From the NCBI GenBank assembly GCA_039090855.1, contig CM077011.1, positions 40,629,501-40,693,500 on the forward strand: a stretch of DNA of 64,000 bases. The letters run 5' to 3'. Below are positions 62,107 to 64,000 of this stretch, piece after piece. How positions within the stretch are numbered: position 1 is the stretch's first letter; each line of letters starts with the position of its first letter. This stretch comes from Macrothele yani. Lineage: Eukaryota; Arthropoda; Arachnida; Araneae; Macrothelidae. The translations under genes were made by a program, and so were the position numbers. The notes under the pieces are model-generated. The model saw only the letters and a list, made by a program, of their open reading frames with translations, made no database searches and was not told the DNA's origin.

Positions 62107-62324
62107 TTTTTTTTTTTTATTGCAGGTTTAACGACCACCGTGAGCAACTCAATGGGCTATAAGCAGTCGCTCGTCCCTAGTTTAGGGTCACTGGTTCCAG
62201 GGAAGGGAGAGAGCAAGTGCCGTAAGACAAACACAACATCCATGCCTCACCGGGATTCGAACACGGACCCCTTTCGGACGAATGATCAGAGGCCATCGCT
62301 TAGACCACTGCGCCACCGGGGCGG
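62107..62324 (-). repeat. SINE2, full-length minus-strand copy with target duplication
   Basis: Poly-T, TAACGACCACCGTGAGCAAC, CCTCACCGGGATTCGAACAC, then GACCACTGCGCCACCGGGGC. A perfect 13-bp duplication CCAACCGTAGGTT lies at 62094-62106 and 62325-62337. Confidence 0.96.
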
Positions 62325-62349
62325 CCAACCGTAGGTTGAAGAAGCGTAC

Positions 62350-62715
62350 ATGTTCCTGCTTTGTCTGTCTGTCTGTCTGCCCTTCGCTCGATAACTCGCG
62401 TACAAGAGGTTCGATTTCCATGAAATTTTAGTATGTGGTAGGGGACCACCTGGGAACGAACCCTATTGAAAATGGATGAAATGGGGTCAAAGGTCAGCGC
62501 ACAGAAGCGAGACTTATTCCACAGCCATTATCCTTATAACTTGAGTAATAATGCTTCTATTGCGACAAAACTTTAGTATGTTGTTCTGGAGGTACACTGA
62601 GCGAATCAACAATCAGGGCAGGAAGGAGGGTTCGTCTGCGCACGATTTCTGGTATGTTGAAAAGCGTATCATAATCAATGCATTGCATGATTTTACTAAC
62701 TTGTTCCTTTTATAC
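62350..62715 (+). repeat. R150 dispersed element, short copy
   Basis: GTCTGTCTGTCTGTCTGCCC, then GAGGTTCGATTTCCATGAAA, GTATGTGGTAGGGGACCACC, a second diverged unit, and the tail CATAATCAATGCATTGCATG found also at 1970-1990. It has two units against about nine at 737-2015, so array length varies between copies. Confidence 0.75.
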
Positions 62716-63189
62716 AAATAGTAGCCCTCGTTGTAAACAAATACTTTGAACTTCCTCGCCTCTGTTGTAACAACAAATGAAGCCAGAAGCTCGATTTGAC
62801 TTTAGCTATTTTTGTAGAAAACTCTGTTCATGTAAACATTTCCCGAAAAAGAAGAAAAGCTGTGTTTTTAGTCGCTAAAATGAAAGAAGTGAAAGCGGAA
62901 TTTAATTTGAACCTTTAAAGAAATAAACCGTCCCCTTTCATACTCTGGTCTTACAGTCCGGCTTGTCGGTTTCATCTGTAATTATTCAATATATCCGGTG
63001 GCGGATACAGTCTTTCGCTTCATTCAGTGAGTATTTAACAAGTCAGGCTTCGTTTTGTGGTGGGAATTTTTTTTTTTTTTTTTTTTTTTTTGTATTTTTT
63101 AATTCCAGGAACAAAATGCTGAAACGGTATAGTACGGGCCTGGCCGGAGGCCGGAATTGTTTACTTATCTAATGGAAAACAAAACTTCT
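62716..63189. other. Spacer with a poly-T run
   Basis: T-run at 63069-63090; no gene recognised. The frame 62963-63172 crosses the poly-T and is not credible. Confidence 0.4.
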
Positions 63190-63258
63190 TAGGGACGGGC
63201 GACTGCTTATAGCCCATTGGGTTGCACACGGTAGTCGTTAAACCTCTAATAACAAAAA
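63190..63258 (+). repeat. SINE2 3' tail fragment
   Basis: TTAGGGACGGGCGACTGCTT, ATAGCCCATTGGGTTGCACA, CGTTAAACCTCTAATAAC. The tRNA-like head is missing. Confidence 0.85.
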
Positions 63259-63582
63259 AGTCCAGCCCGTGCAAGGTTTACAACAACTCATAGAACAGAC
63301 TCGGAGAAGAAACTGACAAACCTAGAGAAAGGCTGCATTCTCTGCTACAAATGTTCTACTCTCTAGTACCTCTTAGTGCAAAAAATTGCGCTGGGCGCAT
63401 TTTCGGTAGAAGAAAGACATTACTTTACAAAGTGTTTTCATTATTTACTTCTCTTATGGCGTAGTGTTACTCAGTCTTTTCTCTTTTTTAACGATCTCGC
63501 ATGCTTTACACTCTTTAGCTGTCACTTTTTAGCGTGACCATCGTACGAATCCTATACACGACTATTCTTTAATGTGGAATAT

Positions 63583-63940
63583 TATTTCCTTTCGAAGAGG
63601 CTTGGTTTCGATTCCACACCCGATTGCACTTTTCTTTCCTCTCGAAGAGGCTTGGTTTCGATTGCACATCCGATTGTGCTTTTCTTTCCTTTCGAAGAGG
63701 CTTGGTTTCGATTCCACATCCGATTGTGCTTTTCTTTTCTTTCGAAGAGGCTTGGTTTCGATTCCACATCCGATAGTGCTTTTCTTTCCTTTCGAAGAGG
63801 CTCGGTTTCGATTCCACATCCGATAGTGCTTTCCTTTCCTTTCGAAGAGGCTTGGTTTCGATTCCGCATCCGATTGTGCTTTTCTTTCTTTTCGAAGAGG
63901 CTTGGTTTCGATTCCGCATCCGATTGTGCTTTTCTTTCCA
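63583..63940 (+). repeat. Exact-period 50-bp minisatellite
   Basis: TTCGAAGAGGCTTGGTTTCG starts at 63591, 63641, 63691, 63741, 63791, 63841 and 63891, a constant 50-bp period with few substitutions. Because 50 is not a multiple of three the repeat passes through all frames, giving four overlapping open frames (63562-63984) that translate the same DNA. The GGTTTCGATTCC word in each unit resembles a B-box with one extra T. Not called as coding. Confidence 0.92.
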
Positions 63941-64000
63941 TAGGGTATTCAATCGGTAGTTCTTCACGACGGTTTAAGATATAGAAGAATTTTCTATCTT

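Noticed and set aside
63562..63984. Four overlapping repetitive open frames on both strands
   Set aside because: All translate the 50-bp minisatellite in different frames.

Overview
This window looks like repeat-rich nuclear DNA of an invertebrate, most likely an arthropod. It is full of decayed DD34D mariner and DD34E Tc1-like transposons, an RTE-type LINE, tRNA-headed SINEs and minisatellites. There is no compact gene arrangement and no bacterial gene. I found no convincing host protein-coding gene: every protein-like reading frame with recognisable motifs is a transposase or reverse transcriptase, nearly all broken by frameshifts or stops. The organism assignment is inference from the transposon types.

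Layout. 1-14.8 kb: a tRNA-headed repeat with an inverted partner at 13.1-13.8 kb, a ~150-bp tandem array, mariner A (2455-4448, carrying an internal 102-bp satellite), mariner B (4880-6192), a short fold-back, a non-autonomous hAT element with a clean 8-bp duplication (7491-8167), a 173-bp satellite (8.6-9.7 kb), mariner C (10444-11715) and a degenerate array with CTCF-like motifs (12.0-13.0 kb). 15-21.5 kb: Tc1 family A (14990-16539), Tc1 fragments, a minisatellite split by an insertion, a CCCTAA-like higher-order array and an empty AT-rich stretch. 21.5-38 kb: four copies of one RTE LINE; a 1.3-kb fold-back with ~380-bp arms; Tc1 family B; one LINE copy split by a ~4.4-kb LTR-like insertion; a second CTCF-like array split by a second Tc1-A copy. 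38-44 kb: the CCCTAA-like array again in the opposite orientation, a 63-bp minisatellite with a five-unit higher-order repeat, and nested SINEs. 44-53 kb: a SINE with target duplications, then three different Tc elements almost end to end (46366-50556) in TA-rich DNA, then Tc-F (51317-53202) with a SINE in its transposase and a duplicated end. 53-57 kb: tandem tRNA-like units, three of them splitting an old LINE. 57-64 kb: mariner C again, Tc-G, mariner D with a SINE in its terminal repeat, another SINE copy and a 50-bp minisatellite.

The pieces do not form a pathway. They record successive insertions, many datable relative to one another through target-site duplications. The most unusual themes are: (1) transposons that have grown satellites inside themselves, in two cases from the segment encoding the transposase C-terminus; (2) tandem tRNA-like units whose cloverleaf stems differ by a compensatory pair change but share a 6-nt anticodon loop; (3) dispersed arrays with a CTCF-core-like motif per unit; and (4) a long fold-back that would give dsRNA if transcribed.
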